A stretch of DNA of 64,000 bases, taken from the NCBI RefSeq assembly GCF_900115625.1, contig NZ_FOXD01000002.1, forward strand, positions 186,001-250,000, read 5' to 3'. Shown here piece after piece: positions 28,887 through 41,614 of this stretch. The notes under the pieces are model-generated. The model was given only the letters and a program-made list of their open reading frames with translations. It had not been told where the DNA came from and searched no databases. The DNA is from Salibacterium halotolerans (GTDB lineage Bacteria; Bacillota; Bacilli; Bacillales; Marinococcaceae). The position numbers and the translations under genes were made by a program. Position 1 is the first letter of the stretch, and the number at the start of each line of letters is the position of its first letter.

Positions 28887-30149
28887 GTGGATACTTTTAT
28901 AGCTGTCATCATTATGTTCGGGGTTCTGGTCGCTGTTCACGAATGGGGACATCTTTACGTTGCCAAAAAAGCAGGGATTTTATGCCGCGAATTCGCCATT
29001 GGTTTCGGTCCGAAAATCTTTACGACAAAGCGCAATGAAACGGTATATACTGTGCGTCTTCTTCCACTCGGCGGTTTTGTGCGCATGGCAGGAGAAGATC
29101 CGGAGGAAGTACAGATTAAACCGGGGTATGAAATCGGCCTTGTTTTTCAGGAAGACGGCCGCGTCGGCGAGATCATTGTGAACAACAAATCAAAACACCC
29201 GGAAGCAAAAGTTGTTTCTGTGGAACGGATCGATCTGGAAGAACGCCTTTTCATTCAGGCTTACGGCGATGAAGAAGAAGGGCTGCAGACGTTTCATGTC
29301 GGCGAGAAGTGTGATTTGATTGTGGATGAGCAGCCGGAACAGATTGCGCCGCTGAACAGACAGTTCCGCTCCAAATCACCGCTGCGTAAAGCTCTCGCCA
29401 TATTCGCCGGACCGTTCATGAATTTTGTGCTTGCATTTGTAGTGTTTGTACTGATCGGTATAATCAGCGGCGTACCGCAGAATCAGGCAGCGTTTGGTGA
29501 ACTTCAGGATGACAGTCCCGCCAAAGAAGCCGGCATGAAGCAGGGGGATGAAATCACCTCTATAGAAGGACAGCCGGTCGACAGCTGGCAGGAAATGACG
29601 TCTGTGATCCAGAAGCATCCCAACGAAGAAATAAACGTTGAATTCACCCGCGGAGGCGAGCAGCTTTCGGCGTCGGTGGAAACCTATTCGCGCACTATTG
29701 AAGCTTCGGGACAGGAAGTCGGCATGGTAGGCGTACGCGCTCCTGTTGATCACTCGGTGCTCGGTTCCATCCAATACGGGGGAAGCCAGGTCATCGAAGT
29801 AACGACGGTGATATTTGATACGCTCGGCATGATTTTTACAGGAGACTTTTCGCTTGACTTTGTTTCCGGTCCTGTGGGCATTTACAACTATACAGGGGAG
29901 GCCGCCTCGATGGGCATGGTCGTTCTTATCCAATTCGCGGCTATGCTGAGCGTGAACCTGGGTATTGTCAACCTTCTGCCGCTTCCGGCTCTGGATGGCG
30001 GAAGACTGTTGTTCATCGGATATGAAGCGGTACGCGGCAAACCGGTTGATCCGCAGAAAGAGGGAATGATCCACTTTTTCGGGTTTGCGCTGCTGTTTCT
30101 GCTTATACTGGTTGTCACCTGGAACGATATCAACAATTTCTTCCTGTAA
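28887..30149 (+). CDS. rasP: Site-2 intramembrane zinc metalloprotease RasP/RseP
   Basis: 420 aa, GTG start after GAAGGTGGG. HEXXH motif HEWGH near the N-terminus in the first membrane helix, central PDZ domain ([20 protein letters not shown]) and the C-terminal metal-ligand motif [14 protein letters not shown]. It cleaves anti-sigma factors, signal-peptide remnants and FtsL in Bacillus. Four or so membrane helices. Confidence 0.98.
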   Translation: MDTFIAVIIMFGVLVAVHEWGHLYVAKKAGILCREFAIGFGPKIFTTKRNETVYTVRLLPLGGFVRMAGEDPEEVQIKPGYEIGLVFQEDGRVGEIIVNNKSKHPEAKVVSVERIDLEERLFIQAYGDEEEGLQTFHVGEKCDLIVDEQPEQIAPLNRQFRSKSPLRKALAIFAGPFMNFVLAFVVFVLIGIISGVPQNQAAFGELQDDSPAKEAGMKQGDEITSIEGQPVDSWQEMTSVIQKHPNEEINVEFTRGGEQLSASVETYSRTIEASGQEVGMVGVRAPVDHSVLGSIQYGGSQVIEVTTVIFDTLGMIFTGDFSLDFVSGPVGIYNYTGEAASMGMVVLIQFAAMLSVNLGIVNLLPLPALDGGRLLFIGYEAVRGKPVDPQKEGMIHFFGFALLFLLILVVTWNDINNFFL

Positions 30150-30206
30150 CGTGAAACACAGAAAGAAATGTTATTTGTAAATCATAGATGAAAGAGGGTC
30201 TTTGTT

Positions 30207-31910
30207 ATGAGACAACAGTTTCTTTTCAGTCCCACCCTGCGGGATGTACCGCAGGGCGCGGATATTCCCAGTCATCAGCTGATGCTGAGGGCGGGACTGA
30301 TCCGGCAGACAGCTTCCGGTATTTATTCCTACCTTCCGCTTGGGAAGAGAGTACTGAATCACGTTGAAAAGATCATCCGCGAGGAAATGAATAAAAGTGG
30401 TGCCCAGGAGATTCTGATGCCCGCTGTGCAGCCGTCCGAGCTGTGGGAGGAATCCGGCCGTCTTGATGATTATGGTCCCGAGCTTATGCGTCTGAACGAC
30501 CGCAATGACCGGGAGTTTGTTTTGGGGCCGACACATGAGGAAGTCATTACGAGCCTTGTACGTGATGAATTGAACAGCTATAAGAAACTGCCGGTAAATC
30601 TTTATCAGATTCAGACGAAATACCGGGATGAGCGCCGCCCGCGTTTCGGCGTACTCCGCTCGAGAGAGTTTATTATGAAAGATGCCTACTCGTTTAATCC
30701 GGATACAGAGAGTCTGGCGCAGAGCTATGACGCTATGTATGAAGCCTATTCCAACATATTCAGGCGCTGCGGCCTTGATTTCCGGGCTGTGAAAGCAGAT
30801 GCCGGCGCCATCGGAGGAAAAGGCGGCACGCACGAATTCATGGTCCTTTCCGATGTAGGAGAAGACACGATTGCTTACTCGGATGCTTCGGATTATGCCG
30901 CCAATCTTGAAATCGCGGATCTTCCGGATACATTTTCCGAGAGCGCTGTGCCAGATGAAGAGATAACGTCTGTACATACACCAGCTGCGCGCTCCATGGA
31001 TGAGGTATCGACGTACCTGTCCGTTATGCATGATCAGCTTATCAAGTCGATTCTGTTTATCGTGGATGATGAACCCGTGCTGTTTATCTGCCGAGGCGAT
31101 CACGAGTTGAATGATGTAAAAATCGGGAATGCATTGGATGCCGGGACAACGAGACTGGCAGAGGAAGAAGAAATCCGGAATCTGTTCGGTACAGAACCCG
31201 GATTTATCGGTCCTGTCGGCATTCCTGAAAACGTGAAAGTTATGGCTGATTATGCGGTCAAAGGCATTTCTTCGGGAGTGTGCGGGGCGAATGAAACAGA
31301 TACCCACCTGCTGCACGTGCATCCTAAGCGCGATGTGCACATCGATCAGTACGGTGATTTCCGCTTTGTGAAAGAAGGGGACCCTGCTCCGGACGGCGGA
31401 GGAACCATTCAGTTCGCCAAAGGTATCGAAGTTGGACACGTCTTTAAACTCGGAACAAAATACAGTGAAGCGCTTGGCGCCTATTATCTTGATGAAAACG
31501 GCAGTTCCCGCCCGCTGCTCATGGGCTGTTACGGAATCGGAGTGAGCCGTACGCTGGCTGCGGTTATTGAACAGCATCACGATGAGGATGGATTGATCTG
31601 GCCGCGTAGTGTGGCACCGTTTGACCTGCACCTGCTCGTTCTGAATTCGAAACAGGAAGACCAGGCGGAACTTGGTGAGTCACTTTATGATAATCTCCGG
31701 CAGCAAGGGTATGATGTGCTCTTTGATGATCGTAATGAAAGAGCCGGCGTCAAATTCAAAGATGCCGATCTCGTTGGTCTGCCTGTCCGGATAACGTGCG
31801 GGAAAAAAGCGGATGAGGGCATCGTGGAAGTGAAAACAAGAGAAACAGGCGAAATGGAAGAAGTTCATGCCGACCGTCTCGTTGATTACCTCAACGCTTT
31901 ATTCCGCTGA
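30207..31910 (+). CDS. proS: Prolyl-tRNA synthetase (bacterial type with editing domain)
   Basis: 567 aa. Class II motifs: [40 protein letters not shown], and [17 protein letters not shown], plus the INS editing domain between motifs 2 and 3 (about residues 225-405) and the C-terminal anticodon domain ([19 protein letters not shown]). GAAAGAGGGTC upstream of ATG. Confidence 0.99.
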   Translation: MRQQFLFSPTLRDVPQGADIPSHQLMLRAGLIRQTASGIYSYLPLGKRVLNHVEKIIREEMNKSGAQEILMPAVQPSELWEESGRLDDYGPELMRLNDRNDREFVLGPTHEEVITSLVRDELNSYKKLPVNLYQIQTKYRDERRPRFGVLRSREFIMKDAYSFNPDTESLAQSYDAMYEAYSNIFRRCGLDFRAVKADAGAIGGKGGTHEFMVLSDVGEDTIAYSDASDYAANLEIADLPDTFSESAVPDEEITSVHTPAARSMDEVSTYLSVMHDQLIKSILFIVDDEPVLFICRGDHELNDVKIGNALDAGTTRLAEEEEIRNLFGTEPGFIGPVGIPENVKVMADYAVKGISSGVCGANETDTHLLHVHPKRDVHIDQYGDFRFVKEGDPAPDGGGTIQFAKGIEVGHVFKLGTKYSEALGAYYLDENGSSRPLLMGCYGIGVSRTLAAVIEQHHDEDGLIWPRSVAPFDLHLLVLNSKQEDQAELGESLYDNLRQQGYDVLFDDRNERAGVKFKDADLVGLPVRITCGKKADEGIVEVKTRETGEMEEVHADRLVDYLNALFR

Positions 31911-31941
31911 TAAAATTCTGTAATCAGGAAGGGGGGCTTTC

Positions 31942-34900
31942 ATGACGGACACAGAACAGCAAATCAGAAAAGAGCGTTTCCAGCTTCTGATGGAGCAGAT
32001 CGGGATGCCTGAAGATCAGGTTCAAACGTATCTCTACGACGGCAGCATTCAGAAGCTGACCATAAATAAAGAAAACCAGACGTGGCACTTTCAATTACAA
32101 TTGGGAAGCCACCTTCCCTATACTGTCTTTGCCGGAATCCAGGAACGGATGACACAGGCATTCCGCCACATTGCTTCCGTTCAGTTTTCCATCACCTATG
32201 AATCCGGACCTCTTCCGCTGGATGTTCTTCCGGAATACTGGCCCTCCATTATCGACCGTCTTCACGGCATCGCTCCTTACCTGCGCCAGCGGCTGAACGG
32301 CGGAAAACCGGCTGTGGAAAATGGCAGCATTGTCATTCCTTCCAAAAACGAAGCAGAAGGAACTATGTTTGAACGCAAACTGCAGGAACCGTTGAATGAG
32401 ATCCTGCAGTCTCTTGGCTTTGCATCCTGCCGGATTACCACAACAGTCGAGCACTCAGAGGAAGAAGCAGCCCGTTTTGAAGAAAGAAAAAGGCAGGAAG
32501 ATCATTCTAAAGTTGTAGAAGCGATGATGGAAAAAAAGAAACAGGAACAGCAGGCCGCACAGGAACAGAGCGGACGGAAACTACAGATTGGCTATCCTGT
32601 CAAAGACGATCCCGTACCGCTTGAGACCATCGAGGAAGAAGAACGCCGCGTGACGGTGCAGGGGTATGTATTTGAAGCAGAAACCCGCGAACTCCGCAGC
32701 GGCCGCACCCTGCTTACATTCAAAATCACCGACTATACGGATTCCATCCTCGTTAAAATGTTTTCGCGCGATAAAGAGGATGTCCCCCAGCTCCAGGCCG
32801 TTAAAAAAGGAATGTGGCTGAAAGCCCGCGGCGGCGTCCAGAATGATACATTCGTCCGTGACCTGGTCATGATCGCCAATGACGTGTTGGAAGTAGATCC
32901 ATCCCAGCGCAGGGATGACTCGGAAAACAAACGGGTCGAACTCCATGCCCACACCGTAATGAGTCAGATGGATGCTGTTTCCACTGCGTCCCAGTATGTG
33001 GAAAAAGCGGCGGAGTGGGGACATGAAGCAGTCGCCATCACGGATCACGCCGTCGTACAGTCCTTTCCGGAAGCATACGAAGCCGGCAAAAAACATGGCG
33101 TGAAAGTGCTTTACGGCATGGAAGCCAACCTTGTCGACGACGGGGTGCCCATCGCTTACAACGAAGCCGATCGTACTCTTGCCGATGATACGTATGTTGT
33201 CTTTGACGTTGAAACGACCGGATTATCCGTCGTTTATGACACGATTATTGAACTGGCTGCCGTGAAAGTGAAGGACGGTGAAATCATCGACCGCTTCGAA
33301 TCGTTTGCCAACCCTCATGAAAAACTCACCGCCACCATTACGGATCTGACGGGCATTACCGATGATATGCTGGAGGGGCAGCCTGAAGTGGAGGATGTTC
33401 TCCGTGATTTCCACGCGTTTACCGCGGATGCGGTGCTTGTTGCGCACAACGCCTCGTTTGATATGGGATTTTTGAATGAGGGATATAAAAAAGCGGGGCT
33501 GGAAAAAGCACCGAATCCTGTGGTTGATACGCTGGAGCTCGGCCGTTATCTGTATCCGCATTTAAAAAACCACCGTCTGAATACATTGTGTAAAACCTTT
33601 GATATTGAACTTGTGAGTCATCACCGTGCGATTTATGACGCGGAAGCGACCGGCTATCTTCTCTGGAAAATGATAAAAGACGCCCTCCAGGAGGACCTGT
33701 CGCTGCACCGGGACCTGAACCGGAATATGGGGCAGGGGGACTTTCACCGCCTCCGCCCTTCTCACTGTACGTTGATCGCCCGAACCCAGGAAGGGCTGAA
33801 AAATCTGTACAAGCTCGTATCGATGTCTCATGTCCATTACTTTTACAGGACGCCGCGGATTCCCCGTTCCAAACTGCAGCAGCACCGGGAGGGACTTCTG
33901 GTCGGTTCTGCGTGCGATAAGGGTGAAGTATTTGAAACGATGATGCAGAAATCCTGGGAGGACGCCAGAGATGCAGCTGCATTCTACGATTACCTCGAAG
34001 TGCAGCCGCCGTCCAATTATGCGCATCTTGTAGAGAAAGAACTGGTGAAGAGTGAAGATGCGGTGCATGATATCATCCGAAAAATCGTCCAGCTCGGGAA
34101 AGAACTCGAAAAGCCGGTCGCAGCAACCGGCAATGCCCATTACATTGAACCGGAGGAGAACATTCACCGTAAAATCCTGATTGCTTCCCAGGGCGGAGCA
34201 AATCCGCTTAACAAGCAGACGCTTCCCGATGTCTGGCTTAAAACGACCGGGGAAATGCTGAACAGTTTTTCCTTTTTGGGAGAAAAAGAAGCAGAGGAGC
34301 TGGTCGTTCATACGCCGAAGAAACTGACGGAGCAGGTGGAAGACCTCCAACCTGTGCCCGATGAGCTCTATACACCGAACATTGAAGGATCCGATGAGGA
34401 AATACGGGACATGTGCTACGGCAAAGCACGTCGTATTTACGGGGAAGAACTGCCCCCGCTCGTCCAGGACCGTCTTGAAAAAGAACTGGAAAGTATAATC
34501 GGACATGGATTTGCTGTCATTTATTTAATATCCCAGAAGCTTGTAACCAAATCACTGGAGGACGGCTATCTTGTCGGCTCGCGCGGGTCGGTCGGCTCTT
34601 CCTTTGTCGCCACGATGACCGACATAACAGAAGTGAACCCTCTTCCTCCGCACTACGTGTGTCCGTCGTGCTGCCATTCCGAGTTTTTCAATGACGGCTC
34701 GGTCGGTTCCGGATTCGACCTTCCGGAAAAGAACTGCGTGCAATGCGGTACGCCTTATACCAAAGACGGCCATGACATTCCATTTGAAACGTTCCTCGGG
34801 TTTAAGGGCGATAAAGTTCCCGATATTGATTTGAACTTCTCCGGGGATTATCAGCCGATTGCCCACAATTACACGAAGGAGCTGTTCGGAGAAGACCGTG

Positions 34901-36240
34901 TCTACCGGGCGGGCACCATCGGAACCGTGGCGGACAAAACCGCCTACGGCTTTGTGAAAGGGTATCAGCAGGACATGGAAGCTCATTACCGGGGGGCTGA
35001 AATTGACCGCCTCGTTTCCGGCTGCACCGGGGTGAAGCGAACGACCGGACAGCACCCGGGCGGAATCATCGTTGTACCGGATGAGTACGACATTCACGAT
35101 TTCAGTCCGATTCAGTTCCCCGCTGATGACAAAGAATCGGAATGGAAAACGACGCATTACGATTTCCATTCCATCCATGATAACCTGTTGAAACTTGATA
35201 TTCTCGGTCACGATGATCCGACGGTTATCCGGATGCTCCAGGATTTGAGCGGCATCGATCCGAACACGATCCCGGTGGATGATGAAGATGTGATGAAAAT
35301 ATTCAGCGGTCCGGAAGTCCTCGGGGTGACACCGGAACAGATTAAGTGTCAATCAGGGACGTACGGGATCCCTGAGTTCGGCACCCGCTTTGTGCGGCAG
35401 ATGCTCGAGGAAACGAATCCTTCCACATTTTCCGAGCTGGTGCAGATATCCGGTCTTTCCCACGGAGCCGACGTCTGGCTCGGAAACGCTGATGAATTAA
35501 TACGAAGCGGAACCTGTGAACTGAAAGATGTAATCGGATGCCGTGACGACATCATGGTCTATTTGATTTATAAAGGGGTCGAGCATTCCCTCGCCTTTAA
35601 AATCATGGAATACGTACGGAAAGGAAGGGGACTCCAGGATGATTGGGTGGAGGAAATGAAGAAAAACGGGGTTCCGGACTGGTACATTGAATCATGCCTG
35701 AAAATCAAGTACATGTTCCCGAAAGCCCATGCGGCTGCGTATGTCTTGATGGCGGTCCGGATCGCTTACTTCAAGGTTCATCATCCGATTTTGTTCTATG
35801 CGTCCTACTTCACCGTACGAGCCGATGATTTTGAAATTCCAACGATGGTGAAAGGCGGCGCTTCCATCCGTACAAGAATTGAAGAAATTCAGGCCAAAGG
35901 AATGGAAGCTCCCCCCAAGGAAAAAAGTCTTGTAACCGTCCTTGAATTGGCGCTTGAAATGTGCGAACGCGGGTACTCCTTCCAAAAGGTGGATCTGTAC
36001 CGCTCCAAGGCAAGCGAATTCGTTGTGGACAAAGACAGTCTTATTCCACCTTTTGATTCGCTCGACGGCGTCGGCACCAATGCTGCGCGCAATATCGTCA
36101 AAGCAAGGGAAGACGGAGAATTCCTGTCGAAAGAGGACCTGCAGCAGCGCAGCCGGGCAACAAAGACGGTGATTGAACACCTCGACCTGCATGGCTGCCT
36201 GGATGAGCTGCCCGAATCCAATCAGCTGTCGCTTTTTTGA
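31942..36240 (+). CDS. polC: DNA polymerase III alpha subunit PolC (Gram-positive type)
   Basis: 1432 aa replicative polymerase. Order: N-terminal domain, OB fold ([20 protein letters not shown]), PHP domain ([26 protein letters not shown]) split by the DEDD 3'-5' exonuclease ([40 protein letters not shown]), zinc finger ([19 protein letters not shown]), then the polymerase palm with [12 protein letters not shown] and the C-terminal helix-hairpin-helix ([20 protein letters not shown]). Near full length against about 1437 aa in B. subtilis. Confidence 0.99.
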   Translation: MTDTEQQIRKERFQLLMEQIGMPEDQVQTYLYDGSIQKLTINKENQTWHFQLQLGSHLPYTVFAGIQERMTQAFRHIASVQFSITYESGPLPLDVLPEYWPSIIDRLHGIAPYLRQRLNGGKPAVENGSIVIPSKNEAEGTMFERKLQEPLNEILQSLGFASCRITTTVEHSEEEAARFEERKRQEDHSKVVEAMMEKKKQEQQAAQEQSGRKLQIGYPVKDDPVPLETIEEEERRVTVQGYVFEAETRELRSGRTLLTFKITDYTDSILVKMFSRDKEDVPQLQAVKKGMWLKARGGVQNDTFVRDLVMIANDVLEVDPSQRRDDSENKRVELHAHTVMSQMDAVSTASQYVEKAAEWGHEAVAITDHAVVQSFPEAYEAGKKHGVKVLYGMEANLVDDGVPIAYNEADRTLADDTYVVFDVETTGLSVVYDTIIELAAVKVKDGEIIDRFESFANPHEKLTATITDLTGITDDMLEGQPEVEDVLRDFHAFTADAVLVAHNASFDMGFLNEGYKKAGLEKAPNPVVDTLELGRYLYPHLKNHRLNTLCKTFDIELVSHHRAIYDAEATGYLLWKMIKDALQEDLSLHRDLNRNMGQGDFHRLRPSHCTLIARTQEGLKNLYKLVSMSHVHYFYRTPRIPRSKLQQHREGLLVGSACDKGEVFETMMQKSWEDARDAAAFYDYLEVQPPSNYAHLVEKELVKSEDAVHDIIRKIVQLGKELEKPVAATGNAHYIEPEENIHRKILIASQGGANPLNKQTLPDVWLKTTGEMLNSFSFLGEKEAEELVVHTPKKLTEQVEDLQPVPDELYTPNIEGSDEEIRDMCYGKARRIYGEELPPLVQDRLEKELESIIGHGFAVIYLISQKLVTKSLEDGYLVGSRGSVGSSFVATMTDITEVNPLPPHYVCPSCCHSEFFNDGSVGSGFDLPEKNCVQCGTPYTKDGHDIPFETFLGFKGDKVPDIDLNFSGDYQPIAHNYTKELFGEDRVYRAGTIGTVADKTAYGFVKGYQQDMEAHYRGAEIDRLVSGCTGVKRTTGQHPGGIIVVPDEYDIHDFSPIQFPADDKESEWKTTHYDFHSIHDNLLKLDILGHDDPTVIRMLQDLSGIDPNTIPVDDEDVMKIFSGPEVLGVTPEQIKCQSGTYGIPEFGTRFVRQMLEETNPSTFSELVQISGLSHGADVWLGNADELIRSGTCELKDVIGCRDDIMVYLIYKGVEHSLAFKIMEYVRKGRGLQDDWVEEMKKNGVPDWYIESCLKIKYMFPKAHAAAYVLMAVRIAYFKVHHPILFYASYFTVRADDFEIPTMVKGGASIRTRIEEIQAKGMEAPPKEKSLVTVLELALEMCERGYSFQKVDLYRSKASEFVVDKDSLIPPFDSLDGVGTNAARNIVKAREDGEFLSKEDLQQRSRATKTVIEHLDLHGCLDELPESNQLSLF

Positions 36241-36267
36241 TGAAAGGACGCATGCGGCAGGGTTACC

Positions 36268-36296
36268 TTGCATTTCCATATGTCCTGTGGTAGGAT
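36268..36296 (+). promoter_or_regulatory. Candidate sigma-A promoter for the rimP-nusA-infB operon
   Basis: TTGCAT (36268-36273), 17-base spacer, TAGGAT (36291-36296). It lies between polC and rimP. A transcript starting here would run straight into the hairpin at 36331-36360, so that hairpin may act as an attenuator for this promoter as well as the polC terminator. Confidence 0.55.
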
Positions 36297-36330
36297 ATAT
36301 GCAGATACCTCGTATAAGCACGTCCGGAGA

Positions 36331-36360
36331 AGAGTGGGTTTTAGCCCACTCTTTCGTTTT
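36331..36360 (+). terminator. Intrinsic terminator/attenuator between polC and rimP
   Basis: AGAGTGGG pairs with CCCACTCT around TTTTAG, followed by TTCGTTTT. A second GC-rich inverted repeat (CCCGCCGG with CCGGCGGG, about 36362-36396) follows at once and ends just before the rimP ribosome-binding site. Confidence 0.8.
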
Positions 36361-36430
36361 GCCCGCCGGCCCGGCTGCCTGGTTTAAACCGGCGGGGCCG
36401 GCCATGGCAGTGAAGTAAAGGAGGCAGGCG

Positions 36431-36901
36431 ATGAGTAACAGGATAAAAGATCAAGCATCCGCGATGGCTGAACCTATTGTAGAAGAAATGGGGCTGGAGC
36501 TGGTGGATGTTGAATATAAAAAAGAGGGAAAACATTGGTTTCTGAAGGTGTATATTGATGGAGAAAACGGCGTGGATATCGAAGACTGCGGTAATGTGAG
36601 TGAAAAGCTGAGTGAAGCGCTGGATCATGAGAATCTCATTCAGGGGGCCTACTATCTCGACGTTTCTTCTCCGGGGGCGGAGCGCCCGTTGAAAACAAAA
36701 AAAGACCTGCACCGCGCTGTCGGAAAGCATGTGTATGTGACAACATATGAAGCGGTGGACGGGGAGAAAGCCTTCGAAGGAACGCTTTCGGATTTTGATG
36801 AGGAACGGCTTGCGATCGAAACAACCGAAAAGCAGAAAACCATCACCCATCATGTACCATACGACAAAGTAGCAAAAGCGAGACTGGCAATCCAATTTTA
36901 A
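36431..36901 (+). CDS. rimP: Ribosome maturation factor RimP
   Basis: 156 aa. Contains VEEMGLELVDVEYKKEGKHW, LKVYIDGENGVDIEDCGNVS and YYLDVSSPGAERPLKTKKD, the RimP signatures. Needed for 30S subunit maturation. TAAAGGAGGCAGGCG precedes the ATG. First gene of the nusA-infB operon. Confidence 0.98.
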   Translation: MSNRIKDQASAMAEPIVEEMGLELVDVEYKKEGKHWFLKVYIDGENGVDIEDCGNVSEKLSEALDHENLIQGAYYLDVSSPGAERPLKTKKDLHRAVGKHVYVTTYEAVDGEKAFEGTLSDFDEERLAIETTEKQKTITHHVPYDKVAKARLAIQF

Positions 36902-36956
36902 GAGACCACAGCTTCATGACGGGGCTGCAGCAGGTGTAAGGGGGAAACCGATACTC

Positions 36957-38138
36957 ATGAACAGTGACTTTATGGATGCACTGTCCACACTGGAAACAGA
37001 CAAGGGAATTGAAAAAGAAATTATTATTGAGGCTATAGAAGCGGCTCTTATCTCCGCTTATAAACGGAATTTCAATCAGGCTCAGAATGTAAGGATCGAT
37101 ATTGACCGTGAAGATGGTACGATCCGTGTGTTTGCGCGGAAAGAAGTGGTCGAGGAAGTATTTGATCCAAGGCTGGAGATAGCACTGGAAGAGGCAAGAA
37201 CGATCGACCCCAATTACGGGCTGGACGACATCGTCGAGATGGAAGTGACGCCGAAGAATTTCGGAAGAATCGCCGCTCAGACGGCAAAGCAGGTTGTAAC
37301 CCAGCGCGTGCGTGAAGCAGAACGAGGTATTATTTATTCTGATTTTATCGACCGGGAAGAAGACATTATGACCGGAATAGTCCAGCGCCAGGATCACCGG
37401 TTTGTTTATGTGGATCTCGGTAAGGTGGAGGCTCTGCTTCCACAGGGCGAACAGATGTCAAATGAAGCGTACCGGCACAATGACCGTCTTAAAGTGTATA
37501 TCACAAAGGTGGAAAAAACAACAAAAGGACCTCAGATCCTCATTTCCCGGTCGCATCCAGGACTGTTGAAGCGACTGTTTGAACTGGAAGTACCGGAGAT
37601 TCATGATGGTACGGTGGAAATTCTTTCTGTAGCCAGGGAAGCCGGGGACCGTTCAAAAATTTCGGTATACGCCGAAGATCCGGAAGTTGATCCGGTCGGA
37701 TCCTGTGTCGGACCGAAGGGACAGCGGGTACAGACCATTGTGAATGAACTCAAAGGCGAAAAAATAGATATTGTTCATTATTCCGAAGATGTGTTTGATT
37801 ACGTCACGAACGCGCTCAGCCCTTCTAAAGTGCTCGATGTTAAAGTGGACGCCGAGGATAAAAGCACCCTGGTGATTGTACCTGATTACCAGCTGTCTCT
37901 TGCTATCGGTAAACGCGGACAGAACGCGAGACTCGCTGCGAAGCTGACCGGCTGGAAGATCGATATCAAAAGTGAATCCGAAGCTCTCGAAAGCGGTCTT
38001 TATGATCCCGAGAACCCTTCATACGGAGCGCTTGGCACGCTTCCGTCGGAAACAGTGGAAGAATTACCGGAAGATGCAGACGATGAACATGTCGCAGTGG
38101 ACCCCGAAGAACAGGAAATCGATGAAGAAGAATATTGA
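36957..38138 (+). CDS. nusA: Transcription termination/antitermination factor NusA
   Basis: 393 aa. N-terminal RNA polymerase-binding domain, S1 domain ([20 protein letters not shown]), KH1 and KH2 ([40 protein letters not shown]) and a short acidic tail instead of proteobacterial AR repeats, as in Bacillus. It modulates pausing and hairpin termination, including possibly the attenuator-like hairpin ahead of its own operon. Confidence 0.99.
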   Translation: MNSDFMDALSTLETDKGIEKEIIIEAIEAALISAYKRNFNQAQNVRIDIDREDGTIRVFARKEVVEEVFDPRLEIALEEARTIDPNYGLDDIVEMEVTPKNFGRIAAQTAKQVVTQRVREAERGIIYSDFIDREEDIMTGIVQRQDHRFVYVDLGKVEALLPQGEQMSNEAYRHNDRLKVYITKVEKTTKGPQILISRSHPGLLKRLFELEVPEIHDGTVEILSVAREAGDRSKISVYAEDPEVDPVGSCVGPKGQRVQTIVNELKGEKIDIVHYSEDVFDYVTNALSPSKVLDVKVDAEDKSTLVIVPDYQLSLAIGKRGQNARLAAKLTGWKIDIKSESEALESGLYDPENPSYGALGTLPSETVEELPEDADDEHVAVDPEEQEIDEEEY

Positions 38139-38158
38139 TGGGAGAAAGGCGGGAGAGG

Positions 38159-38434
38159 ATGGCGAAGAAAAAGAAGCCGATAAGAAAATGCATTGTGACA
38201 GGAAACACCGCTGAAAAAAAAGAGCTGACCCGTGTGGTGAGAAGCCCCGAAGGAGAGGTATTTGTAGATCCGGGCGGAAAAAGAAACGGCCGCGGAGCCT
38301 ATCTTACGGACAGCGAAGAGTGTTTTCTGGAAGCCAAACGTAAAGATGCTCTTTCCCGCCATTTGAACATCAAGGTAACAAAAGAGGATTATGATCGTCT
38401 GCTGGAGGAACGAAAGAAAGGAATAAACCGATGA
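38159..38434 (+). CDS. ylxR: YlxR family RNA-binding protein (RnpM)
   Basis: 91 aa from ATG 38159 (GGCGGGAGAGG upstream; an in-frame ATG lies 24 bases earlier). Basic protein with the family motif KKPIRKCIVTGNTAEKKELT and RVVRSPEGEVFVDPGGKRNG RGAY. YlxR binds RNase P RNA and has been linked to its control. It overlaps the ylxQ start by 4 bases. Confidence 0.95.
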   Translation: MAKKKKPIRKCIVTGNTAEKKELTRVVRSPEGEVFVDPGGKRNGRGAYLTDSEECFLEAKRKDALSRHLNIKVTKEDYDRLLEERKKGINR

Positions 38435-38733
38435 CAACATCGATATATTCGTTTTTAGGTCTGGCCGCCAAGGCAGGCAGAGTGAAGACAGGTGAGGGAG
38501 TCGTTCTGGACGGAATCAGAAACCGGACTCTGTTTCTCGTGCTTATCGCCGGAGATGCTTCACCGAATACGCAAAAAAAATTTAAAGATAAATCCAGTCA
38601 TTATCAGGTTCCTGTGTATATTACCGGAGACCGTCAGCGGCTTGGCAGCTCCGTCGGTAAAGAGAGCCGTGTACTTATTGGTATTACAGACAAAGGCTTT
38701 GCAGAAAGGCTGATGACAATGCTGGATGAATAA
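38431..38733 (+). CDS. ylxQ: L7Ae-family ribosomal-like protein YlxQ
   Basis: 100 aa. L7Ae/L30e fold features: [53 protein letters not shown]-turn RNA-binding protein encoded in nusA-infB operons. Start overlaps the end of ylxR. Confidence 0.95.
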   Translation: MTTSIYSFLGLAAKAGRVKTGEGVVLDGIRNRTLFLVLIAGDASPNTQKKFKDKSSHYQVPVYITGDRQRLGSSVGKESRVLIGITDKGFAERLMTMLDE

Positions 38734-38750
38734 AGGTGGAGGTTATGCTT

Positions 38751-40913
38751 ATGAGTAAGATGAGAATTTATGAATATGCCAAAACAGTCAATAAATCCAG
38801 TAAGGAAGTAGTGAATGAACTGAAAAATATGAATATACCGGTTTCCAATCACATGTCCGTTATCAGTGAGGACACTGTAGCGAAGCTGGAAGGAAAAAAT
38901 AACAAGCAGAATGACACGGCAGAGAAGAAGACCGAAGAGCCCGGTAAAAACACCGGAAACAACACCGGAAACAGAAGTAATAAAAACAATACCGGAAACA
39001 ATGGTCAGCAGGCGGCTCGCCCGGGCGGAAACAACAATCGTAAACACGGCGGGCAGCAGCAGAATCAACCGAAGAATCAACCGAAAAACAAGAAGCCGAA
39101 CAACAGGAACAAAGGCAAGAAGAACCGTAAGAACAACGGACGGAAACAGCCGGCACCGACACCTGAAAAAATCACGTTTACCGGCTCTCTGACCGTCGGG
39201 GAGCTTGCCGACAAACTGAATAAAGAATCATCCGAAATCATTAAAAAACTCATGAATCTCGGCGTGATGGCTACAATAAACGAGGATCTTGAAAAAGAAT
39301 CCATTGAATTAATTGCAGCCGATTATGACGTGGAAGTGGAAGAAGAAGTGGAAGTCGATGAATTAGATCTTGCCCATCAAGTCGAAATTGATGACCCGGA
39401 AACGCTCGAAAAACGTCCGCCGGTTGTTACCATCATGGGTCACGTCGACCACGGGAAAACAACACTGCTGGATTCCATCCGCCAAACGAAAGTAACAGCG
39501 GGGGAAGCAGGCGGGATTACCCAGCATATCGGTGCGTACCAGGTGAAAGAAAACGATAAGAAAATCACCTTCCTTGATACACCGGGACACGCCGCATTTA
39601 CTACGATGCGGGCGCGCGGGGCCCAGGTGACCGACATTACCATTCTCGTCGTCGCTGCCGATGACGGAGTGATGCCGCAGACAAAAGAAGCGATCAACCA
39701 CGCGAAAGCCGCGGAAGTGCCGATCATCGTGGCAGTTAATAAAATGGACAAAGAAGGTGCCAATCCCGACCGGGTCATGCAGGAATTGACCGAGTTTGAA
39801 CTGGTTCCGGAAGCATGGGGCGGCGACACGATATTCGTGAACGTTTCCGCCGTGAATAATCAGGGGCTGGATGAACTGCTTGAAATGATTCTGCTTGTCG
39901 CCGAAGTGGAGGAAATTCAGGCCAACCCTTCCAAACGTGCACGCGGAACGGTCGTCGAAGCAAGACTCGATAAAGGGCGCGGCCCGGTAGCGACACTGCT
40001 CGTCCAGGCAGGAACGATGCAGGTCGGCGATCCTATCGTTGTCGGCAACACCCACGGTAAAATACGGGCGATGGTAAGCGACACCGGACAACGCGTGAAA
40101 TCAGCGGGGCCTTCCACTCCTGTTGAGATCACCGGTCTGAGCGGAGTGCCGCTTGCCGGGGATCAATTCGTTCAGCTGCAGGACGAAAAGAAAGCCCGCC
40201 AGCTCGGTGAAGCCCGCGCTGTCAGAGCCCGCGAGCAGGAACGCGGCCAGACGGCGAAAGTCAGTATTGATGACCTGTTCAGCCAGATTCAGGAAAATGA
40301 AATGAAGGAAATCAACGTGATTGTAAAAGCCGACGTACAGGGCTCTGTTGAGGCAGTGAAAGGATCACTTGAAAAGATCGAAGTAGAAGGTGTGAAAGTA
40401 AATATCATTCATGCAGGCGCCGGCGCGATTGCCGAATCCGATATTATTCTGGCGTCTGCATCCAATGCGATTGTCATCGGCTTCAATGTACGGCCGGATG
40501 CCAACGCCAAGCGGACAGCGGAGTCCGAAAAAGTTGATGTCCGGCTGCACCGTGTCATTTATGATGCCATTGAGGAAATCGAATCAGCGATGAAAGGCAT
40601 GCTGGACCCGGTTTATCAGGAAAAAGTTATCGGACAGGTGGAAGTCCGCCAGCTCTTTAAAGTATCACGGATTGGTACGATTGCCGGAAGCTACGTCACT
40701 GAAGGAAAAATCACGAGAGATTCCAACGTCCGCGTTATCCGTGAAGGCGTCGTTATCCATGAAGGAAAGATCAATGATTTGAAACGCTACAAAGATGATG
40801 CCAAAGAAGTCCAGTCTGGATATGAGTGCGGTATAACCATTGAAAAATTCAATGACATCAAAGAAGGCGACATTATCGAAGCGTATGTCATGGAGGAAGT
40901 TAAACCTGTATGA
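38751..40913 (+). CDS. infB: Translation initiation factor IF-2
   Basis: 720 aa from ATG 38751 ([20 protein letters not shown]); upstream in-frame ATGs at 38736-38745 crowd the GGTGGAGG site. After the N-terminal IF2-N domain comes a long Asn/Lys/Gln-rich linker (roughly residues 50-140), a second IF2-N segment, then the G domain with [17 protein letters not shown] and NKMDK, and domains II to IV. It places initiator tRNA on the 30S subunit. Confidence 0.99.
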   Translation: MSKMRIYEYAKTVNKSSKEVVNELKNMNIPVSNHMSVISEDTVAKLEGKNNKQNDTAEKKTEEPGKNTGNNTGNRSNKNNTGNNGQQAARPGGNNNRKHGGQQQNQPKNQPKNKKPNNRNKGKKNRKNNGRKQPAPTPEKITFTGSLTVGELADKLNKESSEIIKKLMNLGVMATINEDLEKESIELIAADYDVEVEEEVEVDELDLAHQVEIDDPETLEKRPPVVTIMGHVDHGKTTLLDSIRQTKVTAGEAGGITQHIGAYQVKENDKKITFLDTPGHAAFTTMRARGAQVTDITILVVAADDGVMPQTKEAINHAKAAEVPIIVAVNKMDKEGANPDRVMQELTEFELVPEAWGGDTIFVNVSAVNNQGLDELLEMILLVAEVEEIQANPSKRARGTVVEARLDKGRGPVATLLVQAGTMQVGDPIVVGNTHGKIRAMVSDTGQRVKSAGPSTPVEITGLSGVPLAGDQFVQLQDEKKARQLGEARAVRAREQERGQTAKVSIDDLFSQIQENEMKEINVIVKADVQGSVEAVKGSLEKIEVEGVKVNIIHAGAGAIAESDIILASASNAIVIGFNVRPDANAKRTAESEKVDVRLHRVIYDAIEEIESAMKGMLDPVYQEKVIGQVEVRQLFKVSRIGTIAGSYVTEGKITRDSNVRVIREGVVIHEGKINDLKRYKDDAKEVQSGYECGITIEKFNDIKEGDIIEAYVMEEVKPV

Positions 40914-41188
40914 TAGGTGCCCTTCACTGTGAATGTTACATTTATGGGGCCCGCTCGTTGAAAGAAAAGCGTGCCGTTGTCAAAAGCGTAATGACCAGAG
41001 TGAAACAGAAACTGAATGCCGCCGCTGCTGAAATGGACCATCATGATGTATGGCAGCGGACGGCACTCACCATTGTATCGGTAAACCGTGATCGGGTGGT
41101 CGTGGAGCAGGAACTGCAGAAAGCAGCTGACATGATTGACCGGAACCCGGAACTCGAACGCACCATCACTGAATTGGAATGGCTGTAG
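40910..41188 (+). CDS. ylxP: YlxP/DUF503 family protein
   Basis: 92 aa. Pattern [36 protein letters not shown] and [20 protein letters not shown] matches the DUF503 family found between infB and rbfA in Bacilli. Function not established. It overlaps the end of infB by 4 bases. Confidence 0.94.
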   Translation: MIGALHCECYIYGARSLKEKRAVVKSVMTRVKQKLNAAAAEMDHHDVWQRTALTIVSVNRDRVVVEQELQKAADMIDRNPELERTITELEWL

Positions 41189-41207
41189 CTGAAAGGAGGG
41201 AACGTTG

Positions 41208-41561
41208 ATGAGCAATGTCAGAGCAGACCGTGTCGGTGAGCAGATAAAAAAGGAAATGGCTGATATTCTTTCCAGAGAAGTAAAGGATCCCCGTGTTCAG
41301 TTTGTCACGGTGACGGGTGTGGATGTCACCGGCGACCTTCAGCAGGCCAGAGTGTTTTTCACCGTACTGGGTGATGAAAAAGATCAGGAAGATACCATTC
41401 AGGCGCTTCAGAAAGCCCGCGGATTCATACGAAGTGAAATTGGTAAAAGAGTACAGCTTCGAAAGACGCCGGAAATATCATTTTACTTTGATGAGTCTAT
41501 TGATTACGGCAACCGGATTGAACGCCTCCTTAAAGACTTAAATGAAGAAAATCAGGACTAA
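41208..41561 (+). CDS. rbfA: Ribosome-binding factor A
   Basis: 117 aa from ATG 41208 (GAAAGGAGGG upstream). [40 protein letters not shown] and [20 protein letters not shown] are RbfA signatures. It acts in late 16S/30S maturation. A terminator-like hairpin sits directly after its stop codon. Confidence 0.98.
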   Translation: MSNVRADRVGEQIKKEMADILSREVKDPRVQFVTVTGVDVTGDLQQARVFFTVLGDEKDQEDTIQALQKARGFIRSEIGKRVQLRKTPEISFYFDESIDYGNRIERLLKDLNEENQD

Positions 41562-41588
41562 AAGGCTTGGGCCGCTCAAGCCTTTTTC
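41560..41588 (+). terminator. Intrinsic terminator after rbfA
   Basis: AAAAGGCTTG pairs with CAAGCCTTTT around GGCCGCT and continues into TTTTTCC. It separates rbfA from truB, so truB-ribF may be expressed by readthrough or from a separate promoter. Confidence 0.8.
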
Positions 41589-41614
41589 CTGTTCTGAATA
41601 AAGGTGATATACAT

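Noticed and set aside
30171-31631. A 486-codon open frame on the minus strand opposite proS
   Set aside because: It mirrors a fully conserved prolyl-tRNA synthetase on the plus strand and has no recognisable domain or ribosome-binding site; a shadow of codon bias. The same holds for other long minus-strand frames in the first 50 kb.
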